DNA of 48,917 nt. It comes from an uncultured bacterium (GTDB lineage Bacteria > Bacillota > Clostridia > Oscillospirales > Ruminococcaceae). The position numbers and the translations under genes were made by a program. This document shows positions 39,330 through 47,349 of this stretch, piece by piece (the stretch's first letter is position 1; each line of letters starts with the position of its first letter). Below the pieces are notes generated by a model. That model worked only from the letters and a program-made list of their open reading frames with translations. It did not search any database and was not told the origin of the DNA. The DNA lies in assembly GCA_905214265.1 (NCBI GenBank), contig CAJMLQ010000008.1, positions 1 to 48,917 on the forward strand, given 5' to 3'.

Positions 39330-39643
39330 CGCCCGCTCCAGCGCAGCCGCCGGAACTGGTTGAGCCGCCGGTCAAAATTCTCCAGCCCGACCCGCTTTCC
39401 CGTTTCATAGGAAACGCTGAAATCCCCACGGGTCACCGACTTGAGCGCTCCGTCGCCGATGGAGCCGTCCGCAGCCGCCGCGATCATCCGGGCGGCCAAC
39501 GCTTCGCACCCCTCCGGGATCTCCGCCGTACCGCAGTAGCTGCGGATATACTCCTCTACATCCGCCGCCCGAACCGCCAGCAGTTCTCCGTCAAATCCTT
39601 CCGGCAGCAGCTTTTTCGCCGTTTCCAGTATTTCCGCCTTCAC
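39326..39643 (-). CDS. Phage head-tail connector (gp6/YqbG-like)
   Basis: A 105-aa, mainly helical protein (KLLPEGFDGELLAVRAADVEEYI), of the type of small gp6-like connectors that follow the major capsid gene. It overlaps the next gene by four bases and lies 12 bases behind the capsid gene. Confidence 0.65.
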   Translation of the reverse strand: MKAEILETAKKLLPEGFDGELLAVRAADVEEYIRSYCGTAEIPEGCEALAARMIAAAADGSIGDGALKSVTRGDFSVSYETGKRVGLENFDRRLNQFRRLRWSGR

Positions 39644-39655
39644 CGCGTCACCGCC

Positions 39656-40492
39656 TTATGCCTTGGTCTTCAATTTGACTGCTTTGCCTTCGTTGGCAAG
39701 ATGAACCGTGTAGTGCTTGTCTACCGTCACCACTGTGGTCTTGTGCACGATGTCCCGCTGCATCTCAGCTTCGGTGTCCCGCTTGAGGAACAGCGCCAGC
39801 GCGCCGGGCATGACGATATAGTTCTCGTATACGCCCTCCACCGCCTTGATCTTGTTGGACAGCGCCACCTGGCAGCCGTGGATCATGCCCACCGTCCCCT
39901 TCATCAAAGAGGACACGCCCATATCGGTGGCCTTGAGCCAGCTTTCAGATTTGCGCAGCGCCGCCATCTGGGCCGGCGCGATAAGTAGCACCTTGTCCCC
40001 GTCGGCAGCGTCGCCGAACTTGACCAGCGCGTCTGCAATCACATCGGCGGACAGTGCTTCGCTGCTCTTGTCCACCGTCATGTCCGCGCCGATGCTGGTC
40101 AGACAGGCCATCACGTCCTTGTCCAGCTTACTGGCGATGGACAGCGTCAGCTGGCTCACCGCCTCGCCCAACGGGTCGCCGTAGCCGCTCAAAAGGCTCT
40201 CATCGGTGAGTTCCACGCCATTGCCGGCCTTTTTCACCGCAACTTCTACCGTGGAGGCGGTCAGCTTCTTCACCGGGATCTCCCCTCCCTCCGAAACATC
40301 CACCGCATCGCCGATGTAGGCGTACTTGGGCAGCGTGACCTTACTGCCGGAGATGCCCTCCAGCTTGCGGTCCACCTTGCACAGCGGCAGAAACTGGATG
40401 GCGTCGGTGAGCCTCTCGTCCACCACGTCCGCCACCACCTGCGGGTTTACCAGATCCGTCAGATTTGTCAGGTTTGCATTTGTTTCAGCCAT
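39656..40492 (-). CDS. Phage major capsid protein (N4-gp56/HK97-like)
   Basis: A 278-aa protein starting MAETNANLTNLTDLVNPQV with a GAGGGAGG site; the upstream in-frame codons are not used. The N-terminal pattern (LVNPQVVADVVDERLTDAI) and the middle (LTDESLLSGYGDPLGEAVSQL) are typical of N4-gp56-like capsid proteins in Firmicutes prophages. It forms the procapsid together with the scaffold gene upstream. Confidence 0.85.
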   Translation of the reverse strand: MAETNANLTNLTDLVNPQVVADVVDERLTDAIQFLPLCKVDRKLEGISGSKVTLPKYAYIGDAVDVSEGGEIPVKKLTASTVEVAVKKAGNGVELTDESLLSGYGDPLGEAVSQLTLSIASKLDKDVMACLTSIGADMTVDKSSEALSADVIADALVKFGDAADGDKVLLIAPAQMAALRKSESWLKATDMGVSSLMKGTVGMIHGCQVALSNKIKAVEGVYENYIVMPGALALFLKRDTEAEMQRDIVHKTTVVTVDKHYTVHLANEGKAVKLKTKA

Positions 40493-40553
40493 GAAAATTC
40501 CTCCCTCATCCATTCGTCAATCTATCGGAAACGGGACTCTCCCGTTTGACCGC

Positions 40554-41030
40554 TCATTCCCACTGCGCTTCTCCGCGCAGGCTGCGGTAAAGCTCCGGGT
40601 CGTCTTCAAATAGCCGCAACCGTTCCCGATAGCTCATCCGCTCAAATTCTTCCGCTCCCAGAACCGGGCCGCTGTCCCCTTCTCCGGGCCGCACCCCATA
40701 GATTCTTCCACGCTTCCTGGTGAAAAACGCTGGAAATTCCTCTTTTGCCTCCGCCAGCAGCGTCTCGCCGTCCAGCAGCGTGCCATCCTCCCCGAACTGC
40801 GCCCGCCCAGCCAGCCGGAAGAGCAGATACTCCACGTCCTTGGCCCCGTTCCGTACCAGCAGCTCCACGAGTGCCAGCCGTTTCCGCTCCTCTAGGCACT
40901 TTTCCGCGGCCTCTCGCGCCTGATTCTCCAGCCGCTCCGCCGCTGGCCCGATCCGCCCAGCCAGTTCCGCTGCGTCAACCTTCCCGCCTTCCCCGGTCAT
41001 TTCCGCAATGATCTCCAAAATCTCTTCCAT
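40554..41030 (-). CDS. Phage scaffolding protein (putative)
   Basis: A 158-aa charged, helical protein with a predicted coiled coil (AERLENQAREAAEKCLEERKRL) and a later part NGAKDVEYLLFRLAG like the GP20-type scaffolds. It lies between portal and capsid genes, the standard place of the scaffold. The 60 bases to the capsid start hold no gene. Confidence 0.75.
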   Translation of the reverse strand: MEEILEIIAEMTGEGGKVDAAELAGRIGPAAERLENQAREAAEKCLEERKRLALVELLVRNGAKDVEYLLFRLAGRAQFGEDGTLLDGETLLAEAKEEFPAFFTRKRGRIYGVRPGEGDSGPVLGAEEFERMSYRERLRLFEDDPELYRSLRGEAQWE

Positions 41031-41042
41031 TTGAAGCCCTCC

Positions 41043-42407
41043 TTACCCTTGCTTTTCTGCCTGAAGCCGTTCCTCTTCTTCTCCGGCGCGCTCCACCCAC
41101 GGGTGATTCTCCAGGATTGTCCGCTTGGACAGCATTCCTGTTGACGCGGCGCACCCTTCGATGGCCTCCGCCTCGTTGATGAGGATATCCCGGTTGAGGA
41201 TAATCTGCGCCTCCTCCCCGAAGAAATCCCCCTGCCCCGTCAGACTCATCCACACCTTCAAAAATCCGAACAGCCGCTCAAACCCCGCTGCAAATTCTGT
41301 CTCGATGCCGCTGCAGTCCAGATCCAGATCCGCGTACAAAAACTTCAACGCCACTCCGCTGAGATTTCCCAGGCTTTGCCGCTGGGTGTCCACACCCCGT
41401 CCCGCCTCGTAAAGATCCTTCCTCGTTCGCTCCAGATGGGCGTTGACCGCGTCGGTGACCACCGGAGCGCTCTTGATGTCCAGCCCACCGTTGTCCGTTA
41501 CCTTGACTGCCTTATACTGAGCCAGATTCCGGCGGAATTCTCCCAGATCCTCCCCGTCGTAGTTCTGCAGCACCATGATCGCGTTTGGGCTGTCCAGCAG
41601 GGTGTTGGCGTCATCGCTCTTGAGCAGATCATAGTCGTCGATGAGCGGCTTGATGAACTGCAGCAGCGGCAGCTCCTCTTCGTTGTATTTAAACGGGATA
41701 AAAGGCGTTTCTTCAAAGTTATAGGGTTTCCCGTCAATACGCAGATGAGACCGTTCCCGCCGTTCCGGATCCGCCTCCAGCCGCCCGTCCCGGTAAAGCC
41801 AGAATTTCACCCCTTCCGGGCTCCACTCTTCCACGCAGACCGCTTTTTCCTTTTTCAGCCCCCGGAACCGCTCCTGCCCGAACACCCGGAGCACTCCGTC
41901 CAGCTTGGTGTGCTCCCCGTCCCGCCAAAGAGGGATCACCTGCTCGGAGGGGATTTTCCGGCATCCCAGCCGCTCCCCGTCCGGATAGACCTGCAGCCAC
42001 GCGATTCCTTTGTTCACTGCCTCCTTGCAGAGATTTTTGACCCGGTTGCGCATTTCCCGGCTAAAAAACTCCTCCAGTGCTTTCCGAAAGCCGCTGTCCT
42101 CCGTCCGGACGGTAAACGGCCGCCCGAACAGATACTGGCACTTCTGGTCCACCAGCTTCCGCACCAACCCATGTGCGATCCGGCTGTTGACCAATGTTTC
42201 ATCTACCCTGGGCTGCCCGTTCTCCCCGATGACCCAGCGTTTCCTCCCCAAGATGTCGCACCGGTTCTCGTAATACCGCTGCCCGTCCAGCATCCATTTC
42301 CTTTCCCTGGAGCTGAGCCAGTCCCCCACTGCCTTGGCGCTGCGTTCTTCGTCGCTCATGGCCGCATGCTCTGCGATCATCCGGCTGATCCGCTCTGTTT
42401 CCGTCAT
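41043..42407 (-). CDS. Phage portal protein (SPP1 gp6-like)
   Basis: A 454-aa portal protein, the dodecameric gate for DNA packaging at one vertex of the head. It starts MTETERISRMIAEH with an AGAGGAG site. Recognisable portal features are the N-terminal YYENRCDILGRKR region, DETLVNSRIAHGLVRKLVDQKCQYLFG and the SGVALKFLY segment. It follows terminase by 30 bases. Confidence 0.88.
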   Translation of the reverse strand: MTETERISRMIAEHAAMSDEERSAKAVGDWLSSRERKWMLDGQRYYENRCDILGRKRWVIGENGQPRVDETLVNSRIAHGLVRKLVDQKCQYLFGRPFTVRTEDSGFRKALEEFFSREMRNRVKNLCKEAVNKGIAWLQVYPDGERLGCRKIPSEQVIPLWRDGEHTKLDGVLRVFGQERFRGLKKEKAVCVEEWSPEGVKFWLYRDGRLEADPERRERSHLRIDGKPYNFEETPFIPFKYNEEELPLLQFIKPLIDDYDLLKSDDANTLLDSPNAIMVLQNYDGEDLGEFRRNLAQYKAVKVTDNGGLDIKSAPVVTDAVNAHLERTRKDLYEAGRGVDTQRQSLGNLSGVALKFLYADLDLDCSGIETEFAAGFERLFGFLKVWMSLTGQGDFFGEEAQIILNRDILINEAEAIEGCAASTGMLSKRTILENHPWVERAGEEEERLQAEKQG

Positions 42408-42437
42408 TGCAAAACTCCTCTCTGCCAATCCCCAATC

Positions 42438-43688
42438 TCAAAACCCGATTCCCGTCCGCCGCATCTCCCGCTCACAGGCATACCGCAGCGCGTCGATGCA
42501 GTGGTTATCCCGGTCGGGAAACCCGCCCAGAAAACCGCCCCTCCCATCCTCCTCCAGCAGGTATCCGGAAAATTCCCGGGCCGCGTTGGGACATCGCTCC
42601 GGATCGATGACCAGTTCCTCCAGATCCTGGAGCCAACTGATGCCGTGCTCCACACTTCCCGGTCCTTTTTTCGCCGCCAGTACCCGGATTCCCCGCTCCC
42701 GGAGTTCATCGTTGGACCGCGGCTCCGCACTGTCGGCCATGACCGCCTCTCCCCGGGGGTTCTCCCGCCGGATCATCTCTGCAATCCAGTCAAACCGCGC
42801 CCGGAACCGGTATTCCTCATAGAACACCAGCACCCGCCGGCGCTTCCGGTCCACCTCTGCCGCCAGATAGACAAACGGGTCCGCCCCGTAGCCCCAGTCG
42901 ATTCCCCGGCGCACCCGGCAGAAGCCCCGGACTTCCTCGTCCCCGATGGCCCGCAGCGAAAGGTTCCGGAACACCTCGCCCCCGGTCCCCACGCATTCCC
43001 CCAGAAATTCGTGCGCATAGGTTTCCGGGCTAACCACCCGCAGGCGCTCTGCCTCTGCCAGAAACGGCGCCCCCAGCCACCCCTCCGGCATTCCCCGGTA
43101 GTCCGACCGGAACACCCGAACATCAGGACGCGCCGCTTCCCTGCTCAGCATCCGGTTGATCCAGTGGGCCTGACTCCTGGGCGGATTGAAGCTGTAAAAT
43201 ACCGCGAACTGCTCCCCGCCCCGCATCAGCGACTGATTCACTGACCGCAGCTCCGCCTCCCCGGAAAATTCGTCCGCCTCTTCATACCAGATGTACCGGA
43301 CATATCCCCGCTCCATCTTGACCGACCGCAGCTTCTGCGGACTGTCCATTCCCCGAAAGAGAATTTTCTGCCCCGTGGGACGGTATACCAGCGCCATCTG
43401 CGGTGAGACCCGGGCTTCCCACATTTCCCGGACCCCCAGTTTCCCGGCGGCCCACAAAAACTGCTCATACACGCTGTCCCGCAGGTTCTTCCCCACCTTC
43501 CGCAGCGCCGCGGCGTTGGCTTCCGGGTTGCGCATTATTCCCAGCAGGATCTCTACGCTCACCGCCGAGGATTTTCCGCTTCCCCGCCCCCCAGGGAGCC
43601 AAAAGTGTACCGCCTCCCTGTCCCGCAGCGCCTGATGCATCCCGTAAAAAGCCGGCGCGATAATTTCGGAAAGCCTCTTTTCCGCCAT
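42438..43688 (-). CDS. terL: Phage terminase large subunit
   Basis: A 416-aa packaging motor. Walker A is GGRGSGKSS (about 34-42), Walker B is IWYEEADEF, and the nuclease domain has GIDWGYGADP, ADSAEPRS and DNHCIDALRY, that is the three acidic clusters of the RNase H-like fold. Both ATPase and nuclease therefore look intact. A TAGGAGG site precedes the start. Confidence 0.93.
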   Translation of the reverse strand: MAEKRLSEIIAPAFYGMHQALRDREAVHFWLPGGRGSGKSSAVSVEILLGIMRNPEANAAALRKVGKNLRDSVYEQFLWAAGKLGVREMWEARVSPQMALVYRPTGQKILFRGMDSPQKLRSVKMERGYVRYIWYEEADEFSGEAELRSVNQSLMRGGEQFAVFYSFNPPRSQAHWINRMLSREAARPDVRVFRSDYRGMPEGWLGAPFLAEAERLRVVSPETYAHEFLGECVGTGGEVFRNLSLRAIGDEEVRGFCRVRRGIDWGYGADPFVYLAAEVDRKRRRVLVFYEEYRFRARFDWIAEMIRRENPRGEAVMADSAEPRSNDELRERGIRVLAAKKGPGSVEHGISWLQDLEELVIDPERCPNAAREFSGYLLEEDGRGGFLGGFPDRDNHCIDALRYACEREMRRTGIGF

Positions 43689-43697
43689 CCGTTCCTC

Positions 43698-44033
43698 CTA
43701 CCGCCTATCCGGCGGAATGTCGTCGACGATTACTGCCGGCGGTGCTTCCGCCTTTTCCTGCCTCCGATCCTTCAGGTCAAAATAGAGCCGGATCGCCGCC
43801 GAATCCCCTGCCCGGCATTTGTCCAACAGCGCCCTCCAGACCTCTGCCCGGACGCTGTCGCTCTCCTGCTCCGTCAGCTGACGCACCCCTTCCCGGAATT
43901 CGGATTTTCCAAACCACCTTATTAGCGTCTCTGCCGACACGCCGGCCGCCTCCGCCGCTTCGGAGAGGCTCCCCCCTTCTTGAATGGAGCCCAGCACCGC
44001 CAGAGCCCGCTTCATCCGCCAGTCCCGTTTCAT
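43698..44033 (-). CDS. terS: Phage terminase small subunit
   Basis: A 111-aa protein with an N-terminal helix-turn-helix (SLSEAAEAAGVSAETLIRWF, about 22-41) that would bind the packaging site, and a helical C-terminal part. Its ATG overlaps the stop of the small gene upstream (ATGA), so the two are translationally coupled. Confidence 0.85.
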   Translation of the reverse strand: MKRDWRMKRALAVLGSIQEGGSLSEAAEAAGVSAETLIRWFGKSEFREGVRQLTEQESDSVRAEVWRALLDKCRAGDSAAIRLYFDLKDRRQEKAEAPPAVIVDDIPPDRR

Positions 44034-44203
44034 CGACCCTCACGCTCCGGAACTTCTCTCCGGAAGGAAATGGTGCATTTTCTCCCTACCCCGTCCCGGT
44101 AGGCGATGAGGAATACGCCTGCCTCCTCCGAACAGTCAGCAAACAGCAGTTCCTTGCAGTCGGTCAGAATAATTCCCCTCAGTTTTGCAAAAACATTCCG
44201 CAT
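44030..44203 (-). CDS. Small phage protein, 57 aa, first gene of the late operon
   Basis: A 57-aa frame with an AAGGAGAGA site, starting MRNVFAKLRGIILTDCKELL and overlapping the terS start by four bases. It has two Cys and no recognised domain. Its place directly behind the promoters and its coupling to terS support a real gene. No function can be assigned. Confidence 0.6.
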   Translation of the reverse strand: MRNVFAKLRGIILTDCKELLFADCSEEAGVFLIAYRDGVGRKCTISFRREVPEREGR

Positions 44204-44249
44204 TTTCAAAAAAATCTCTCCTTTTTTTCAAAAAGCTCTTGATTGATTC

Positions 44250-44371
44250 GAACAAACGTATTATGATAGAGAAAAGATGAATTTCCAATCGAAATAAATG
44301 TTTGTTCTTTTGTAAGTCTTATTATACATTCCAAAAGTGCGTTTTTCAACTGTTTTGTGTTCTTTTGGAAT
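44250..44371 (-). promoter_or_regulatory. Late-operon promoters with operator cluster
   Basis: Two minus-strand promoters: TTGAAA (44344-44349), 17 bases, TATAAT (44321-44326); and TTGGAA (44283-44288), 17 bases, CATAAT (44260-44265). Repeats lie around them: ATTCCAAAAG (44328-44337) with its inverse CTTTTGGAAT (44362-44371), TGTTCTTTTG twice (44303-44312, 44359-44368), and GAACAAAC/GTTTGTTC (44250-44257, 44300-44307). The repeats flank or overlap the promoter boxes, as expected for repressor operators; the XRE protein encoded next door is the natural candidate. No clear plus-strand promoter for the repressor was found. Confidence 0.7.
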
Positions 44372-44411
44372 TTATTGGATATTTGCACATTTTATTCTTG
44401 GAGTGAGCTGA

Positions 44412-44810
44412 ATGTTTTATGAAAAACTTCAAAGTTTCTGCAAAAAAAGGGGGATTACTCTTTCCGCTCTGATCCGGGATCTAGGTTTAAGCAGCGGAAA
44501 TCTGTCCAAATGGAAAAAAGGCGGCCGCCCCCGAGCTGCTACCGCCCAAAAAATCGCCAGTTATCTCGGCGTCTCCCTGGATTCCCTTTTTCAGGACGAA
44601 TTTCCCGCCGCCTCTGTTGAAGAAACCGCTTCGCCCCCGCTGAAACTGACAGAAACTCAGTATGCCCTGTACCATGAAACTGCGGACGTATCCGAGGACA
44701 CCCTCTCCCGGATACTGGAATTTGCCCGATTTGCAAAAGCGGAAGAGGAAAAACGGAAGGAAGTGGCAGCGGATCCTCCCACCGGGCCGCGCAAAGGAAC
44801 CAAAAACTGA
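44412..44810 (+). CDS. XRE-family phage repressor
   Basis: A 132-aa regulator with an N-terminal helix-turn-helix (about 8-62, ITLSALIRDLGLSSGNLSKWKKG) and a C-terminal helical tail (LSRILEFARFAKAEEEKRKE). It has no LexA-like protease domain, so release depends on another factor. Its stop overlaps the start of the ImmA/IrrE peptidase (TGATG). The pair is the type in which the peptidase cleaves the repressor on induction, as in ICEBs1. Confidence 0.88.
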   Translation: MFYEKLQSFCKKRGITLSALIRDLGLSSGNLSKWKKGGRPRAATAQKIASYLGVSLDSLFQDEFPAASVEETASPPLKLTETQYALYHETADVSEDTLSRILEFARFAKAEEEKRKEVAADPPTGPRKGTKN

Positions 44811-45223
44811 TGGATAAACTTCAAAAGCTCTATGATCTGGCAGCTCAGCACGATATCGGCGTCTATTTTTACGATATCGGCAACGCAGAGGCCGCTACTG
44901 TTAAAGAGGGGCCCTTCTGTGCCATCGCGCTGAATCCCCGTTATAATGGCACGACTCAAAGTGAACTGGAGCATCTTTCCCACGAAATGGGCCATGTGGA
45001 AACCGGCACGCTTCATGGCTCCGACGCTTCCGAGGAGGATATCCTGCGCGGTGAATACCGTTGCACAGCTTGGGTGGTCAAGCATCTGGTTCCCATCGAT
45101 GAACTTCTGGAAGTCGTCGATCATGGTTACACCGAGGTATGGGAACTGGCCGAATATTTCGGCGTCAGCGAGGACTGCATCCTCGACGCCGTCAAAATCT
45201 ACCGCAATAAGGGCCTTCTTTGA
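44810..45223 (+). CDS. ImmA/IrrE-family metallopeptidase
   Basis: A 137-aa zinc peptidase with the motif HEMGH (His58, Glu59, His62) and a downstream Glu (EYRC, about 82) as third ligand. It is translationally coupled to the XRE repressor. By family knowledge it would cut the repressor to start the lytic programme; the activating signal is not visible. Confidence 0.88.
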   Translation: MDKLQKLYDLAAQHDIGVYFYDIGNAEAATVKEGPFCAIALNPRYNGTTQSELEHLSHEMGHVETGTLHGSDASEEDILRGEYRCTAWVVKHLVPIDELLEVVDHGYTEVWELAEYFGVSEDCILDAVKIYRNKGLL

Positions 45224-45261
45224 CTGTCAAAATCTGTTGATTTAGAATGGGAGGAATCATC

Positions 45262-46005
45262 ATGAGACTTACTTTTTTGGGAACCAGCCACGGCGTACCA
45301 GCCCCTGACCGTTTCTGCACTGCGACACTCCTGGAATGCGGCGGCCGCGCCTATCTCATTGATGCCGGCGCACCAGTAGCGGACCTTCTGATCCGGTACG
45401 GCATCCCTTTTGAAAAGCTGCGTGCAGTTTTCCTGACTCACCTGCACGGGGACCATACCGCCGGCTTCACCCAGCTTTACAGCCTCTCCAATTGGTACTT
45501 TACCAAATCGGACTGGGACGCCTTCTTCCCGGAACAGTCGGGTATCGATGCCTTCCAAAGTCTCCTCCTCGTCAACCATGAGACCCCGAACGCTGTCCGT
45601 CTCCGCCTCCATCTGACGGCCCCGGGCCTTGTCTTCTCTGATGAGGGTCTCCGTGTCACCGCCATTCCCACCCGCCACTTGGAAAGCTGCGATGCTCCCT
45701 CCTTCGCTTACCAGATAGAGGGAGAGGGAAAACGTCTCATCTTCACCGGCGACCTCCACGGACCCGACGCTTCGGACTTTCCCGCCATCGCGGAGTTGGA
45801 GCAGTCCGATGCCGTGATCTGCGAAATGGCCCATTTCGGCCCGGAAGCCATCTTCCCCCACGTCAAAAAATGCCCTACCCGGCACTTTTTCTTCCATCAC
45901 GTCTGGCACGACTACGAAAAATCCATGGCTGCTATCCATACTCTGGACGGGACTCTTCCCTTTCCAGTGACCGCTGTTTCCGACGGTGACAGTTTTGAGC
46001 TGTAA
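45262..46005 (+). CDS. MBL-fold metallo-hydrolase
   Basis: A 247-aa metallo-beta-lactamase-fold protein similar to RNase Z-like and PhnP-like hydrolases. The metal motif is THLHGDH (59-65), and further ligands are the His in IPTRHLES, the Asp in FTGDLHG and the His in FFHHVWHD. The start ATG at 45262 has a GGGAGGA site. It lies behind the prophage gene block and is probably a host gene; the substrate is unknown. Confidence 0.85.
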   Translation: MRLTFLGTSHGVPAPDRFCTATLLECGGRAYLIDAGAPVADLLIRYGIPFEKLRAVFLTHLHGDHTAGFTQLYSLSNWYFTKSDWDAFFPEQSGIDAFQSLLLVNHETPNAVRLRLHLTAPGLVFSDEGLRVTAIPTRHLESCDAPSFAYQIEGEGKRLIFTGDLHGPDASDFPAIAELEQSDAVICEMAHFGPEAIFPHVKKCPTRHFFFHHVWHDYEKSMAAIHTLDGTLPFPVTAVSDGDSFEL

Positions 46006-46074
46006 GACCCTCTCAAGCAGAAACCACGATCCACGGCCCCGGAAAAAGCCACCGGCGGAAGCGGGTTTGTGTTT

Positions 46075-46124
46075 CTTGCGGAATTCTGCAAAGATTCCGC
46101 AAGATAGTCAAACTTTTCCGCAAG
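46075..46124 (+). repeat. Three phased 9-mers upstream of a promoter
   Basis: CTTGCGGAA (46075-46083) and two copies of its inverse TTCCGCAAG (46095-46103, 46116-46124). The centres lie 20 and 21 bases apart, so two helical turns, and the last one ends 8 bases before the -35 at 46133. The first two also form a 10-bp perfect hairpin. The arrangement suggests binding sites for a regulator of the next gene. Confidence 0.6.
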
Positions 46125-46132
46125 TTCTGGCC

Positions 46133-46161
46133 TTGACCTGCTCTTGCCGTGCGGGTATAAT
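46133..46161 (+). promoter_or_regulatory. Promoter of the second Gfo/Idh gene
   Basis: TTGACC (46133-46138), 17 bases, TATAAT (46156-46161). Confidence 0.85.
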
Positions 46162-46212
46162 AACCTTGGACCACCTGATAAATTGCTTTTGTACAGAATG
46201 GAGAGGACAGCT

Positions 46213-47286
46213 ATGAAATATGCACTGATTGGTTGCGGCCGGATCTCCCCCAATCATCTGGGATCCGCCATCGACCATAAACTGGAAATCGCTGCAGTCT
46301 GCGACGTCAAGGAGGACAAGGCCCATGCCCTTCTGGAAAAGTACCACCTGACCAGTGTGCCGGTCTACACCGATTATAAAAAGATGCTGAATGAGCAGAA
46401 TCCGGAACTGGTGGCCGTTGCGACCGAAAGTGGCTATCACCCTCAGATCGCTATTGACTGCATCCATCACGGCTGCAACGTCATCATCGAAAAGCCCCTG
46501 GCTCTTTCCATGGCCGATGCCCGCCGGGTGATCGCCGCCCGAGACGAAATGGGCGTCGTTGCCTGCATCAATCAGCAAAACCGCTTTAATAAACCTGTTC
46601 AGCTTCTCCGCCAGCAGCTGGATGCTGGAAATCTGGGTCGCCTTTTCCACGCTACTCTCCAGATGCACTGGATGCGGAATGAAAATTACTACCACTCCCC
46701 CTCCTGGCGCGGCACCTATGCCTTAGACGGCGGTGCCCTGATGAACCAGTGCATCCATGGCATCGACCTCCTCCGCTGGACTATGGGCGGTGAGCCAACT
46801 GAGGTCATGGCCATGACCGACAACCTGAACCATCCCTATATTGAAGCGGAGGACATCGGCCTTGCCCTCTTCAAATTTAAAAATGGCGGCTACGGCGTGT
46901 TGGAGGGGACCGTCAACACCTACGGCGATCAGGATGAAACCCTTTCCGTCTACGGAGAAACCGGTTCCATCCAGATCGGTGGCATCGCCACCAACAAGCT
47001 GACCTCCTACCGGGTCCGGGACGATTCCCGCAGCTATGACAGCCTCTGCGAAGCTGTCAACACCGAGCCGAAAAACGTCTACGGCTTCGGACACAGTTAT
47101 CTTTACGCCGATGTGATCGACGCCATCCAAAACCACCGCGCCCCCTATGTTCCGCTGGAAGAGGGGATGAAGGCTCTGGAAATGGTGCTGGCCGTCTACA
47201 AATCTGCCGCCACCGGCAAGCCGGTGACTTTCCCGCTGGAGGATTATTCCACCCTGGACGTTTTAAAAGACCGGGCCTCGCGCTGA
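46213..47286 (+). CDS. Gfo/Idh/MocA-family oxidoreductase
   Basis: A 357-aa NAD(P)-dependent dehydrogenase. It starts MKYALIGCGRISPNHL (Rossmann motif GCGRIS), and the motif EKPLA appears near residue 96, with the family's H-x-x-D-L-x-R (HGIDLLRW) in the substrate domain. It resembles UDP-N-acetylglucosamine/glucuronate-type 3-dehydrogenases (WbpB-like), but this is not certain. The ATG at 46213 has an AGAGGAC site; upstream in-frame codons overlap the promoter. It is a paralogue only at family level of the enzyme at 29495-30520. Confidence 0.9.
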   Translation: MKYALIGCGRISPNHLGSAIDHKLEIAAVCDVKEDKAHALLEKYHLTSVPVYTDYKKMLNEQNPELVAVATESGYHPQIAIDCIHHGCNVIIEKPLALSMADARRVIAARDEMGVVACINQQNRFNKPVQLLRQQLDAGNLGRLFHATLQMHWMRNENYYHSPSWRGTYALDGGALMNQCIHGIDLLRWTMGGEPTEVMAMTDNLNHPYIEAEDIGLALFKFKNGGYGVLEGTVNTYGDQDETLSVYGETGSIQIGGIATNKLTSYRVRDDSRSYDSLCEAVNTEPKNVYGFGHSYLYADVIDAIQNHRAPYVPLEEGMKALEMVLAVYKSAATGKPVTFPLEDYSTLDVLKDRASR

Positions 47287-47313
47287 TGAACCGTTTTTTT
47301 CTGGGAATCCTAG

Positions 47314-47337
47314 TTTCGGACGGAATCCCGTCCGAAA
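47314..47337 (+). promoter_or_regulatory. Hairpin overlapping a ribosome-binding site
   Basis: A perfect 10-bp stem (47314-47323 and 47328-47337), four-base loop. The 3' arm ends in AAA, part of the AAAGGAG ribosome site of the gene at 47350. It may control translation or be a processing site between the oxidoreductase and the small gene. Confidence 0.5.
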
Positions 47338-47349
47338 GGAGAAATTTTT

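Larger units (their letters stand above)
36788..45223. mobile_element. Prophage remnant without tail module and integrase
   Basis: A contiguous block of phage-type genes between nrdG and an MBL-fold gene. On the plus strand it has an XRE repressor and ImmA/IrrE; divergent on the minus strand it has a small protein, terminase subunits, portal, scaffold, capsid, two connectors, a broken tail fibre, accessory proteins, holins and endolysin. The gene order is that of a siphovirus- or myovirus-like prophage. Integrase, replication genes and everything between head-tail connectors and tail fibre are absent. No flanking direct repeat (att) was found by eye. Confidence 0.88.

Noticed and set aside
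41376..43244. Long plus-strand open frame (622 codons) across portal and terminase
   Set aside because: It is antisense to two clear phage genes with intact motifs; the translated sequence is rich in Pro/His/Arg as expected from high-GC shadow frames.
44250..44262. LexA (SOS) box at CGAACAAACGT
   Set aside because: Only the left half fits CGAAC-N4-GTTCG; the right half does not. The same octamer recurs inverted at 44300, so it is better explained as part of the phage operator set.
36700..45260. att direct repeats flanking the prophage remnant
   Set aside because: No convincing identical repeat was seen at both ends by eye; short matches could be chance. A computed repeat search would be needed.
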